Below are positions 41,340 through 53,527 of a stretch of 64,000 nucleotides of DNA, piece after piece. Source of the DNA: Branchiostoma floridae (taxonomy: Eukaryota > Chordata > Leptocardii > Amphioxiformes > Branchiostomatidae); contig NC_049986.1 of the NCBI RefSeq assembly GCF_000003815.2, positions 12,655,876 through 12,719,875 on the forward strand, written 5' to 3'. The notes under the pieces are model-generated. The model was given only the letters and a program-made list of their open reading frames with translations, had not been told where the DNA came from and did no database searches. Position numbers and translations under genes: made by a program. How positions within the stretch are numbered: position 1 is the first letter of the stretch; the number at the start of each line of letters is the position of its first letter.

Positions 41340-44300
41340 ATGAGTAAGAAATGTGACCCAAGTCCTGACGTAACGCCGAGTCAGGAAGCCAAGTGTGTGG
41401 ATAGCGAGACCCCGACACAGACGACTGGTTACCCGAGCACGATCGGAACGCCACTCCGCCGACTCGCCATCACCTACCCCCGGGACACAGCCGCGCCGAC
41501 CCCCGCCGAAACTATGGTAGACGCTCCGGTGACTTCAGTGGAGGGACGACTCACCCCTCCGATTTCAACCTCTGCGATATCAGGTAGTTTTTTTCCCTAT
41601 ATATCTATGATAAAACAAATTCACTGTAACACAGAAAACGACTCTCTTAACCTCAGGAAACATATGCTTCATTGTCACAAAGATTAACTGTCACAAATCT
41701 TCAGGAATATCAAACGAACTTGTCTGTATGGTTGCCTACTTCTTTAGCAAATTTCCATTGATGCTTTGTTTGTTTGATTTCTTGTTTTCTTTGCTTAAGT
41801 TTAAGTTTTCAGAATCTGTATACGTGTAAGCCGCCCGCACTAGTGCGTGTGTATTCTAACCATCATGTTCTTATGGCTATAGTTTACCTTCACTCAAGGC
41901 TCGAGTATGGCCCTTTTCATACTGACGTACAAAAGCGGTATGTTTAAGGCATTAACGGTTTAACTGTCGAGTTAGCCTTGAAAAGCTGAAGACTCGGACA
42001 AACACGGATTGATAGCCGAGAACAATCGCTGGCAAATTGACCACTGCATCATTTCATCATTGCTCTTTCCTGGCCCTTTCTGCCCGTCGTGTTTGCCCAG
42101 CGTGCGGTTATTGAAACAAGGTGTTTAGTACTTTGCTGCCAAAGACCCCCTTTATTTGCGCGCGCGTTTATCGCATGAACACTTGCTGGTTTCTCACATT
42201 AGCTGGTTGGTGGACCCACCCCCTTGTAAAAGCTGACACGGATGATAAGCTGCTTGGCGCGTGGCGCGTGGCATTCCCCTCCTGACTCCCGTCGCGAACG
42301 GTCGCGCCACTGAGGTAGCGTTGTACTGAGATCCTTTGGCTCTTGAACAAGATGACTTACGGCACAGGTGAGTATGCGGACAGTACGGCTAGCAATCCCG
42401 GAGGATAATGTGAAGTTGGTACCACGCACAGCTTGTGCTTTGCGTTATGTCAAGGGCTCTTTCTGTCAATTCATTTCTTGTGTTCTAATTTTTCAAAAGA
42501 TTTCGCCCACCGCCTTGTCCATCGCTACAGTAACAATACCGTCGTGTTCCAAAGAGGCTAATTGCAAGAGAGGTGCCTTTAAATACTATCGCGATCGGCA
42601 TATCGAAATGCTTTCTTTTAACTTCCAGAACTGGTTTATGAGTGTGTCATGATATTTCTTCATATAAATTATAATTTCTAAATAATGGAGTCTTTTGTGT
42701 TTTATGAGATCTGAATTTCTATATCATTTATCTCTCTACGAAGCCATCTTCGCGTATTCTTCTAAGTAGCAGTGTTGATAGATAACTACTGAGGATTTAA
42801 GTGGCGCTAAACTGAGAAGATTTGACTGTAAGTCTTAATGAAAATGGCACAATGTGTCCTGTGGCCCCTACCAAAAGTTAGAACACAGGCAGGTGAAGAA
42901 AAGCAAACAGAAATCTCTCCACGGAGCCATCTTTGCGTATTCTTCCGAGTAATAGATAATTGCTGAGGGTTTAAGTGGCGTGTAACTGAGAAGTTTTGAC
43001 TGCAAGCCTTGACTGATATTATAAATGAAGGTTTGACTGAAAATGACACAATGTGTCCTGTGGCCCCTACCAAAAGTTAGAGCGCAGGCAGGTGAAACAA
43101 AGCAAACAGAACTCACGTCAAGAGCCCTGGTTGCTACCTGCCTGTATATTACAGCAGGTGATTGTGATGACCCGGCGGCTTGGCGGGTAAACACGCAGCG
43201 GTGCTGTATGAGCGTGGGGGCGCGTGGGGCCTGATTTGTTAGTATTATACGATGTTTAGATATGCTCAGCGAGGTGATTAGAGAAACAGGCAAGCTTACA
43301 CGTGATTGAAGTTTTAATCTAAACAGCACAACAGCGTTAGGCTAGCCCCAGCGTGCTTTATTTGTTTGATTGTCGTCCTGTATTGGGGTGCAAACGGCTT
43401 TCTGATTTTCATTCACGGATCATTGTTAATGATAGAAATATCCTTCCTATTTAGTTGTATAGAAAATAGATTTCATCGCTTAACACATATAAGTAACACT
43501 GAAAAGGTTTATACTCCTGATGCGTTTTGATAAACCCATATAGCTAAACCTATAAAATCTTACATTTCCAACATTACCAAGAAGCGAGAAGAAGCCGAAC
43601 TACGATACTCGTTCCAACATGTGCATATTTGTTAACGATAAACATGTCTTTGTAGTGAACTGTACGTAGCTGAGTTGGGCAAAAATGTATAATTGAGGTT
43701 TCATTCATTCATCATACCAAGTTGGCTGTTCTGTAGTTAGACACTGGTTATATATTTATCAATTTTAAACGACTTCAGTGGAACCCAGTTTTTCTAAAAC
43801 CGACACTCGTATTAGATTTGTCCTTATCAGTTATTTGAATCGATTTTGGACCCTGTCCCTTGATACCTGTGTTAAGCTGTTTGTTCTTCGTGTTTTCTGT
43901 CCACTAATCACCCATTCAGTTCATTATGTAATTGGTCATCTTGTGCAAAGCATACATGAAGACTTGCCTGTCTGTGCAACCGCAATGCCTCCCGTTATAT
44001 AACAAAAGAACAATGCGCGCTAGATCATAAAATGGGTCACTGTAAGCTTAGGCTTACGTCACATTCCCACAAAGGGGTTAGGCCGGACAGCTTTTGGGAA
44101 CAAAAAGTACGATATAAAAGACAATAAAAACACAAAACGGACTACAAAAAATCAACAGCATGTCTTGTGCATATTTATTGGCATAAACGTTAATTTTTCG
44201 TTTCCGCAAACAGCCCGTCGAATCCCTGGTATGAAATGTGACTGATAGCCGGGAAAAAGACAAGCAAGATAAACAAAGAAAAACTTTTCCTTGTTGTAGA

Positions 44301-47300
44301 AACCGCGGCAGTGGTGACGGTGTCGCCGCCGCGCCTGACCAACTCGACCCGCGGGAAACCTGACATCCCCTGCCGCATCTGTGGGGACCGCAGCTCGGGG
44401 AAACACTACGGGGTCTACAGCTGCGACGGCTGCAGAGGCTTCTTCAAACGGAGCATCCGCCGGTACGGACGACGTCCTTGTTTTCCCATTCGTTTCCATA
44501 TGTGTGACATTTCATATCGAATAAGACGTTTGGAAACCCGTATGGTTGAAGCTTGCCATTCAATTCTGTATATATTGTTATATATATTCTACATGTAGTA
44601 TAATTTGTGTCTTTGGCTACGTTTTTCGAAACGGACTCGCAGTAACGACTTTGCACAAAGTGAGCGATATAGGGATTGAACAATGCATGTTTGTTATTAA
44701 CTCTTGGTATCTGTGAGGTTGGGAACATCCCTTTGACTCTATGTACTTGTAGGGAGTCTTTTTTTCGACCGGGGTGTTTTTTGTTGGTGTGTGTTTGTAT
44801 GGTGGCAGTGGAGTGGTCACGAGGAAGTCAGGGAGTGGGAAGATGACCAGAAAGGTCTTGCTTGAGTGGAAGGAAGTGCAGTTCAGAGGTGGTGAAACTA
44901 TCTTTATCTGTCTTTTTTTCACAAAGACCTAGCATGGTCTACACGTGTGCTCTCGTCAGGCTTCAGAGTACTGTCAGTATAAGATTGGTTTATTGGTTCA
45001 GTAAGTGAACAATAAAATACATTGCAGCTACTTCTACACAGTAGAAGCGGCTGAATTGCGCATTCTAGACATCGTACTTCATACATGTGTAAAATCTATG
45101 AAAATATACAATTACAAGAAGTCTTATTATAGGAATAGAGCAAAAGGAAACAAAACAACTTGTTATACAAGGTATAAATGAAGACTGTGGCGGTGGATTG
45201 AGAGACATGGGAGATCTTTTCAGGTACATGTATTTAAAAGGTGGGTGAAGTATGGGATTGGGCTGTTTTTGTAGCGGTTAGTTTTGGTCAATGGAATGCA
45301 GTGTGTACTGTCAGAGAAAAAACTGTGTCTTGCCCTGTTCCCCACAGAAACCTTGCGTACATCTGTAAGGAGAACGGCTCCTGTGTGGTGGACGTGGCCA
45401 GACGGAACCAGTGCCAGGCCTGCCGCTTCAAGAAATGTCTGGACGCGCAGATGAACAAGGACGGTAGGACGGCAGCACACTTCATTCATGGTACACTTAT
45501 AACTGCGATGTGTGTGAACTAACAATGTAACACACTTCATTCATGGCACACTTATAACTGCGATGTGTGCGAACTAACAATGTTACACACTTCATTCATG
45601 GTACACTTATAACTGCCATGTGTGCGAACTAACAATGTTACACACTTCATTCATGGTACACTTATAACTGCGATGTGTGTGAACTAACAATGTTACACAC
45701 TTCATTCATGGTACACTTATAACTGCGATGTGTGTGAACTAACAATGTAACACACTTCATTCATGGTACACTTATAACTGCGATGTGTGCAAACTGACAA
45801 TGTTACACACTTCATTCATGGTACACTTATAACTGCGATGTGTGTGAACTAACAATGTTACACACTTCATTCATGGTACACTTATAACTGCGATGTGTGC
45901 GACTTAACAATGTTACACAATACAGACTTCTTTCGTGGGAAATGATAATTGTGTAGTGTGTGACATGTGAACCACTTTTTAGGGCCCTGAGTCTACTTAC
46001 ACATGTAGCTAAGGACATGCAAAAAGTAGCAGAAACAAATAGCATAAAGTAAATCTAAAGCAGATGTACTACCATGATCAAGTCAGAGTTTGGTCATTTT
46101 GCTAAAGCTTATATTCTCATATCTCTTGGACACTAAGCTTGTACTAAAATCAAATTACAGAAGGGAAACTGGGGAATCCATGTTACTTTCTGCTAGAAAA
46201 AATTAAAGAAGCGACCGGTTAAATTTTATGACTGTGCAAAAGTGACAGACAGGATACAAAACTGCGCCTAATGTTGTGGCTGATTTTGTACATAGTGTAA
46301 TTAAGGAGAAAGAGTATACCAGTACAAATGTCTGTACAGCAAAAAGTATAATGATCCCTGTCAATTTTCACCATAGAAATTGCAAATTTTCCTGTAGACA
46401 TCTAATGCAGAGCTTGTATCTCAATAAGCATGGTCACAAGTTACAAGATCTCAAAGGAATGGAGAGTGAATGATGTTGTACCCATGAAATGGTTAATTTT
46501 CAAAGATCTCTGGTGTAATTTTTATCTTTTCATCCGACTTGCAACGGGAATTGACACCGCTGTACCTGCCGGAGATTGTTTTCTGGGAGATGAAGACATC
46601 AGTAAAGTTTATGTCCCGTAGACCCTCTGGTGCAAATTGAAATCATGATTAAAGTGTTTGTCCCCAGGGCCTTTCATTATACATGCAATAAAGCTGCCCA
46701 TTGCCCCGCCACGCTTCTACATTGAATCAAAGGCCACAAATGCCGTGCCCGTTCTCACATACGCCATAGGTTGCCGACGCTTTGATAAACTCATTACAAT
46801 CTAATGACTCGTATTTCTATGAATGAAATTAACTGCAGCGGAAGCCCTTAGACGCGACCAGAAGCTTTGAAAACTGGTCTTTAAGTTAAAGAGCTTCAAA
46901 GGACCTCATCAGACGAAACCGGGAGCGCTTGTCAGATTGTCTTTAGAATCCAATCGCATTGATATTTGGTCCTGAGAGACTTGTCTTTGATGAACGTCTG
47001 TGTGACTTGTTTTTCTGAGGAATCAAGTAGATGTGATATTTGGAAATGGATCTGGATTTGGATACGCTGATCAAGTTTGTCAAATGCTATGGCGCAAGAG
47101 CATTGATTTTTTTTTCGGAGAAAGAGCACAGTTTTTATGAACTCGACCATAGCGCAAGTCGAACTCTCACTCACTCACTCACTCACTCACTCACTCACTC
47201 ACTCACTCACTCACTCACTCACTCACTCACTCACTCACTCACTCACTCACTCACTCACTCACTCACTCACTCACTCACTCACTCACTCACTCACTCACTC

Positions 47301-50300
47301 ACTCACTCACTCACTCACGGTCCATGACCACGGCAGTGGTACATTCGAAGGCTGTACGGTTTTGTAAGTAGTTCTATTCCTAATTTTTCGTCTAATTCCC
47401 CAAATAAAATCGTGTGCCCCTAGTAACTACATTAGCCTGCATATATTGACTGTGGTGTCCTTTTGCGTTTTGCAGCGGTGCAGCACGAGCGCGCTCCCCG
47501 ATGTTACCAGTACCGGCGGGACGACTCGGACCGAGCCAGCCCGCCCAGCCCGCCTAAAGTCGAGCACAGGATGACTCCTGGGGACAACAGAGACGTCACT
47601 CCCATCAAGGTACGTCATCGGGGTCTTTCTCAGGCAGGTATAGCGAGGAGAGGTGAAAAAAAAGAAAAAGGAAAGAGATCTTGATCCTGTTTTAAATAGC
47701 TCACTGAAGAAATAGCTCACTGAAGAGCTAGTCTTCCACTGTTTATGACAGAGAGGACAGGCGCTATGTAACGTTACAATATTTACCGGTTCATTGTACG
47801 GGGAAATTCCCCTTTTTTTTCGACAAGCACAATGAACAGTGGACTACGGCTTAACGTTCGGTCCTAAGGACTGCAACCCTTAAGCTTTCCGATGTAGTCC
47901 AGTGGTCCCTGCCTTTGGAACTAGTCGCTTACCTGACATACCCGCTATGATAGCGTGTCAGGTAAGCAGAGGCAGGAACCACTGGACTACGCACGCTACC
48001 GTGCATTCTCGCTGACGGCGCCGGTGAAAGGGTTTTCAAAAGTAGCTACGGCGAGGCTTTCGGCAGTGCAACCACCTGTTGCTGAAGAACACCCCTCCCT
48101 TTTCCTTCTTTTATATGCTATCAAATACTTTTCTTGGTAACTGTTATAAAACTTTTCCAGACTATTTTGTCCGTATTTCCTACCATGACAACCAAACAGC
48201 AAGAACAACATAATTAAACATACAGTATGTCCTACAAAAATTCCAATCTCAAAATCTATACTAACGTTACAGCCTTAACAAGTCAAGGTGTTTTATACTA
48301 TTAAAAGCACCTTTATCACTGTCACTCTCCTACCAGGTCCCAGCCACCAGACCGTTCCTTGTGACGTATGACCAATCAGGACTGCTGGACGGCAGAGCCT
48401 TCAGTCACCATCTGATGACGCAGTCAAGTCACGTGACAATGCCTGGAGAGACCCATCAGTTATTAGACGCCATTTTGCAGGCCGACAAGCGGATACCCGT
48501 TCAGGGTCTTCATCAGGATAGTGACGGCAAAGACGGTAACTACAACTCTGACATCTTCTCATTGTTTGTACGTTATGTGCGAAGCAATGCAGCCCTGCCA
48601 TTCAAAGTTACTCTAACAGGCTTTAACACTACAGTAATGGAACTGGAATATTGTAACTGTTGCAGTATTTAGAAAAAGATTGATACTAAAAGCGCGCATA
48701 AATTGACTGGGCGCATAGGTTCGGCTCTGTCTGTTTTTTTTTACGTGTTTTAGACTTTTTTTCGTGCTTTCTATTTTGTGTTGTTTTCCGGCAGAGATGA
48801 GATACAGGAACGTCACTCTATAACACGTAAAAGTAACCAGCCAGAGCCAAACCTCTGTTTGGAGAGTACTACTTGATACCTTGACCAACTTCTACGGTAA
48901 TGTGTCCGAAGTATTCGTTCAGAAGACCGGGGACACGGTTAGAGATTCGGTAAGTTGGTATTTTATAGTTTTCGCGTTTGTGACACAAAAGAGAGCTGAT
49001 TTTAATTTTTTTCATGTAGGAAAAACTTCAAAGATGCCCACAGAGCACGCGCAGTTCCCCTTCCCGGGTGCTGCGGACAACATGTACGAAACCGCGGCCC
49101 GCCTGCTCTTCATCGTCGTCAAGTGGGCACGGAATATCCCGTCATTCCTACAACTTCCGTTCCGCGATCAGGCTATCCTATTGGAGGAGGCGTGGAACGA
49201 GTTGTTCGTCCTGAGCGCCGCGCAGTGGGCCATGCCGATCGACCCAGGTTAGTGATCCGATGATGTCTTCATATGGATGACCACGTTGCCAAACACGCAT
49301 GACAGGGAGAGATTTGATATAATTTTCAATCTTGAACAAATTATCGGAAAAGTGTGCAAAGAAGGTGAAGATAAACATGATAGAGTAGTAACGTATGTAG
49401 TAATGTGCAGAAGTCAAAACTCAACAACTTGGGTAAGGCAAGAGGACACACTCCTCTTTTTAAACCTTTTTGAACTGGAATACGCTAGAATATTGTAGTG
49501 ACTTAAACTTTATGTACTTCGCCAGGTTCCCTCCTTACGGCAGCCACCAGCAGTCCGGCGTCAGCTGATCGCGTCATCCAGTCGTCAGAGCAGTCCTCAC
49601 TCCTGATGGCTGACATCCGGGGTCTTCGGGACGTGACGTCACGCTTTCAGGAGGCACAGGTCGACCCGACGGAGTACGCATGTCTGAAGGCAATCGTGCT
49701 TTTTAAGTCAGGTACGTTTATGCTCAGGAAATGTTGCTATCTACGTAAACTAGCGGTATGGTTTTGGTTTGTGTATGTCTGTATGTGTATTTTTTTTGGG
49801 GGGGGGGGGGGGGTACCGACAGTATGTTCGGTAAACGTACTTTAACTTGGTTCGGTCAAATCAGACGGTCAAAAAATATCCAAGAATAGGTTATTAAAGT
49901 TTCTCATTTACTGCTTTAATTCCCCTACATATACATATGACTGTTGCCTTATGTGCCTTATGGTCTCCACTAAATAATGCATAGAAAGAAATTCACATTG
50001 ACGAATAAGTCAAGAAACTAAATACTCTTGATATTTCACAAAGATATAAGATCTTTGATTTCTTGTTATGTTAACTGATGTTCAGGACCAGACTGATAGG
50101 GGGCATTGTAGCGATGGGTATTAAAATCTGTCAGTAAATACAGCAAATCTTGCACATCAAAAGACAGGTACAGCACGGTATGTAAAATTTGGTTACAAAT
50201 AGTCATTCTAACAGTGGTATCCTTTCCAGACGCCCGTGGGTTAAGAGACGCGGGACAAGTCCAGGCGGTTCAGGACCAGGCGCAGATCATGTTGGGGGAG

Positions 50301-50728
50301 TACATCGCCTCAAAAAATTCCGAAGACAAGGTATGACAACACTCCGCCTTTTTTTACATTCTTTAGATATTCCCACAATATATCAAGAAACAGTAAAGTA
50401 CTTATTTTGATAACACTGTGAGGAAAGTTAACACTCCGCCTTTTTTACATTCTTTAGATATCCCCACAATATACCAAGAAACAGTAAAGTCCTTATTTTG
50501 ATAACACTGTGAGGAACGTTAGAGTAAAGATCAGTTAGAGTATAAATCTGACGGAGCTGACGTCATGTTGATCACGTGGTTCTACAGGTGCGGTTTGGCC
50601 GGCTGCTGCTGCTCCTGCCTGCGCTGCGGGGAGTCCGTGCCCGCGGCCTGGAGGAGCTGTTCTTCCGCCCCACCATCGGCAACATCCCCATCGAGCGGCT
50701 CCTGTGCGACATGTTCAAGTCGAGCTAA
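41340..50728 (+). CDS. Nuclear receptor, NR2E subfamily (9 exons, about 503 residues)
   Basis: This is a DNA-binding transcription factor of the TLX/PNR group. Exons are 41340-41583, 44300-44462, 45348-45463, 47476-47609, 48337-48535, 49020-49247, 49526-49711, 50230-50330 and 50588-50728, with all phases closing exactly. The zinc-finger domain starts at Cys106 ([18 protein letters not shown]) with P-box CDGCRG. The second finger begins CKENGSC and ends [13 protein letters not shown], followed by [14 protein letters not shown] Ser/Pro hinge follows. The ligand-binding domain (about 285-503) has [32 protein letters not shown], a LLLLLPALR helix and the AF-2-like [16 protein letters not shown] has P-box CDGCSG and vertebrate PNR CNGCSG, so the R here is a distinct feature; DSF, HR51/FAX-1 or HR83 type is also possible. 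The N-terminal start is the only ATG seen in that exon's frame before the fingers; an upstream noncoding exon is likely. Confidence 0.93.
42731..43111 (+). repeat. Tandem duplication of about 185-200 bp in receptor intron 1
   Basis: Copies at about 42731-42912 and 42913-43111 share agccatctt.gcgtattctt, ttaagtggcg, and cacaatgtgtcctgtggccc followed by ctaccaaaagttaga. They differ by small indels. Confidence 0.8.
44047..44242. mobile_element. PIF/Harbinger-type MITE just upstream of the receptor DNA-binding exon
   Basis: ggcttacgtcacattcccac at the left and the diverged inverse gaaatgtgactgatagcc at the right; the centre carries an aaaaacacaaaacg...ttaatttttcgtttccgc core like the 61853 copy. 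It ends 57 bp before exon 2 and overlaps the normal branch-point zone of that intron only at its edge. Confidence 0.7.
45481..45915 (+). repeat. 55-bp tandem repeat, about 8 copies
   Basis: The unit ttcattcatggtacactt... recurs at 45481, 45536, 45591, 45646, 45701, 45756, 45811 and 45866, exactly 55 bp apart, with one to three changes per copy. It starts 18 bp after the donor of receptor exon 3, so intron 3 begins almost directly with the array. Confidence 0.95.
47167..47318. repeat. (ACTC)n microsatellite, about 38 units
   Basis: Perfect tcac/actc tetranucleotide run in receptor intron 3. The Leu-Thr-His-Ser frames through it are repeat translation. Confidence 0.97.
47894..47990. mobile_element. 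Small foldback element
   Basis: gtagtccagtggtccctgcc...cttacctgaca pairs with tgtcaggtaag...ggcaggaaccactggactac; the two arms are about 35 bp with a small insertion. It lies in receptor intron 4. Confidence 0.75.
48715..48870. repeat. Diverged foldback, related to 20733-20919
   Basis: ggttcggctctgtctg at the left and ccagagccaaacctctgttt at the right resemble the ends of the 20733 element. The arms have decayed. Located in receptor intron 5. Confidence 0.5.
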
Positions 50729-50803
50729 CCGTCACGCCCGCAACGGCACAACCAATGACTGATCTCCAAGTACATGTCGACTGGTTCTGACTTGCGTTGC
50801 AGG

Positions 50804-50971
50804 TAATCTCCAAGCAGATCCTACGGTAGAACAAGATAGTATCAAAAGCTGGCGAAGGAGTGAAGCCGAACTAGGAGTGTGTATGCTGCCCGTCTAACTC
50901 CCTATGCCGGCTATACTCCTTGGCCAGCTTTGATACTATCTTATGTCACTGTTGGATCTGCTTGGAGATTA
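50804..50971. mobile_element. MITE, CCAAGCAGAT family, copy 3
   Basis: taatctccaagcagatccta at the left and its inverse ggatctgcttggagatta at the right, with inner arms agatagtatcaaagctggc. It lies about 75 bp past the receptor stop codon, probably inside its 3' UTR. Confidence 0.85.
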
Positions 50972-51088
50972 CGTTGCGGTGTTTTGCTTGTCTTTCGGTC
51001 GCAGTGTGCATATTTTCATGTTTGACTCGCCCTGTGGCACGCGGGAAAACGCACGCCACTAGAAATTCGTACGGAATGCCGGTTGATA

Positions 51089-51305
51089 TAACGCTAGTTC
51101 ACCTTTATCCATTGGGTAACCTATATCCGTTGCTTTTAAAAACAGGGTATTGGGGGATATCACGTTGATGGACTTTAGTTTCAAATTGCAATATTGTCAG
51201 GATATTGCAGTTCAAAACTATCACCCGCCTACTTGATGTGCCTAAATACACAACCTAAAAGCAACGGATATAGGTTACCCAACGGAAAAAGGTGAACTAG
51301 CGTTA
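51089..51305. mobile_element. MITE with TAACGCTAGTTCACC ends
   Basis: taacgctagttcacctttat followed by ttgggtaacctatatccgtt is matched by its reverse complement at 51253-51305. The arms are about 50 bp with few mismatches around a core of about 115 bp. No coding content. Confidence 0.85.
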
Positions 51306-52238
51306 CGTACAAAAAAAACAGAACCGTACGTGGACTTAATTGAACACCAACGAAATTCCAAGGTCCATTGTCGTAGACAGCTTTAAAGGATAGTAAATAC
51401 TGTATATCAAAAGTGATACAGCTTTAAGAATGACTGTTTGATGAAAAAAATATACATGTAAATCCACGATTGAAAACCAGATATAGAAACCAGAGAAGAA
51501 GGGACAAAATTAACCGTTTGAATTTTCAAAGATTTGTGTAACGTTGTTATGTTGTAAAATGTATGCTGACACAAAATTCAAGCACGATAACTTACAAAAA
51601 TCATGTGGTTAATCGAAATGCAATGTCACAATTGTCAGCCATGCAGTAATAGGACCGACCACGAAGACGCATGACCACGTTGTTATGGTCTGAGTTGTAC
51701 TCTACACAACTAAAGACTACAGATAGACTATAGATGTTTAGTTGGTCTAGGCGTACAAGTGACCTTGCAGAATGTACCAAGTAAACGTAATATAGAATTA
51801 ACGTTAGGTGCAGGTCTTTGAGAACAGCATATCGTTCTTTTATGACGCTTTGCTTTCACTTAAAAAAATACATATTGACGTTTTGTTGCGGCTTATCTAT
51901 ATAGGGATTATTGTACAGGACCGCATAGTCTTGTATCGTGTCTTCATTGTGTAGCTATGTATTTACATGGTTGTTACGGAATAAAGTGAGCTCTTAAACA
52001 CAAGATACAGTGTCTGTATCATGATTCGAAATTCCTCGGAAGAAACAGAGAGAAAGTAAAAAATTACGTCCATGGTTAAAGGGTCCACGTTTCCAAAACC
52101 AAAACTATTTCTCTCACACTTGCCAGAAAATGGGATCGTCCTGTTTTGTAACGTTGACACAGTTCACCGACCTCAAGTAATAACAGAGGATCAGCCGATA
52201 CATTCAGCCATATTTCAGCACCGAAGGGACCGATCAAA
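51306..52238. other. Receptor 3' UTR and spacer; candidate poly(A) signal at 51980
   Basis: No coding region is supported. AATAAA at 51980-51985, about 1.25 kb after the receptor stop codon, is the best-placed candidate signal. The first microprotein gene begins about 250 bp later. Confidence 0.4.
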
Positions 52239-52427
52239 ATGCCTGGCCGCACTGGCACATCTTTCGGGGCCAACTATTACCCCTACTATCACGTCGTCGG
52301 TGAAGATGGCACCTACAGTGGTAGAAAACCCAGTGCCTCCCGTAGTACTCGCATCCTGTACGTGCTGGCTGCGTCGTCCATTGTACTGGTTTTTGTCGTC
52401 GTACTCGCAGTTGTGTTCGCAGCATGA
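52239..52427 (+). CDS. Small tail-anchored membrane protein 1 (62 residues)
   Basis: I do not recognise the family. ATG at 52239 opens a 62-residue frame. The N-terminus is Tyr/Gly-rich (GANYYPYYHVVGEDG), then a basic stretch (SGRKPSASRSTR), then one hydrophobic helix of about 22 residues that runs to the last residue (...VVLAVVFAA). That is tail-anchored topology with a cytosolic N-terminus. A splice donor (ATG-gtaagt) starts at 52438, 10 nt after the stop, so the 3' UTR is probably spliced. It is the first of four genes in a row sharing these traits. Coding status rests on the shared architecture, not on homology. Confidence 0.6.
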   Translation: MPGRTGTSFGANYYPYYHVVGEDGTYSGRKPSASRSTRILYVLAASSIVLVFVVVLAVVFAA

Positions 52428-53082
52428 TTACAAAATGGTAAGTTGCATCCCAATCTTTGTACTCGTAGTTGGTGCACATGAAATAAAACCAAGGTAAAAA
52501 AAAACTGCCTTCGAAAATATTCCCATAGAAAGGCAGTTTCTCTGTTCTACTTTTGAAACCCCCCAGGCAAAATTCACAAGCACTTCTCTTGAATTCCATC
52601 TTTTTATATTCATCATTATAACATCTCAGAAGACATATTTTGATGGTTTCTTGTGGTTGAAGGTTTTCTTGATGTTCTGCTTACTCGAACGCCCTCTTTT
52701 TTTTAGATAAGAAACCAAGTGAGAAACGTTGGACAAAATATGCTGAGAGTTTTTTTTGTTTGTCAATTCTTCTCACACACTAATGGTTCACGCAGATCAG
52801 TGAACCCTTCCCAAACACTGTTTAAAGAAAACAGGTCCGACAAGTACGTTTTGGGCCCAAACCATCAATTAGGGGTCAGCAAAAATATTGGCGACAAAAC
52901 AACACAGTAGCATGCAAATACAGTCAATCTTAAATGGCGTGTATGTATTTATGTATGTATTTATGTATGTATGTGTGTGTGTGTTTATGATAACTTCATA
53001 TGAGTCCACACTTCCCGGGTGCTAAAGAATCTTAGTTTGAGCAGGTTTCGAAAAAGATACACATCTCAGTACATACAAAATG

Positions 53083-53175
53083 GTTTCTCCCTCAATCTGT
53101 ATGTTGCCTTGAGGATTAAAATCATACTGCGTAGAAAGGGGCAAATAAGTGGTCGGTCAAAACAACAACAGCAAG
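53083..53175 (+). repeat. Upstream block duplicated between microprotein genes 2 and 3
   Basis: tggtttctccct, gttgcct, aaatcatact and gtca..caaaacaacaacag recur in the same order at about 53969-54064. This shows that genes 2 and 3 arose by tandem duplication including upstream sequence. Confidence 0.85.
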
Positions 53176-53182
53176 CACTGAA

Positions 53183-53368
53183 ATGCCTAATTGGTTTAAG
53201 AAATCGCCCGACGCTGGAAATAGCGCCTTCTATAGTGAGGCTATGTACGGCATGTATTTCGGACCAAACGATGAGCCGCCGCCATCCACGACTACCACAA
53301 TATGTACAATGGTTATCCTGTGCGCCTCCATCGTGTTCCTCATCGTCTTCGCCATTGTTGTGAACTAA
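53183..53368 (+). CDS. Small tail-anchored membrane protein 2 (61 residues)
   Basis: No family recognised. The N-terminal half is polar (MPNWFKKSPD, then MYGMYFGPNDEPPPSTTTT), followed by one membrane helix from about residue 39 to the end (…FLIVFAIVVN). The YFGP motif and the VVN end are shared with gene 3. The stop is followed at 53385 by a possible donor (gaggaggtgggt). A long GT microsatellite starts within 60 bp and has no coding role. Confidence 0.62.
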   Translation: MPNWFKKSPDAGNSAFYSEAMYGMYFGPNDEPPPSTTTTICTMVILCASIVFLIVFAIVVN

Positions 53369-53398
53369 ATGTGTGATAGGAGGAGGTGGGTTATTGCA

Positions 53399-53433
53399 GT
53401 GTGTGTTTATGTTTGTGTTTGTGCGTATGTGTT

Positions 53434-53527
<94 letters not shown>
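53399..53527. repeat. (GT)n microsatellite
   Basis: Almost pure gt run from about 53439 to 53525 with an impure leader. A related GT/GC run at about 54436-54504 follows gene 3 in the equivalent place, consistent with duplication of the whole unit. Confidence 0.95.

Noticed and set aside
45481-45915. CRISPR-like array
   Set aside because: Units are contiguous 55-bp tandem copies with no variable spacers, in an intron of a eukaryotic gene.
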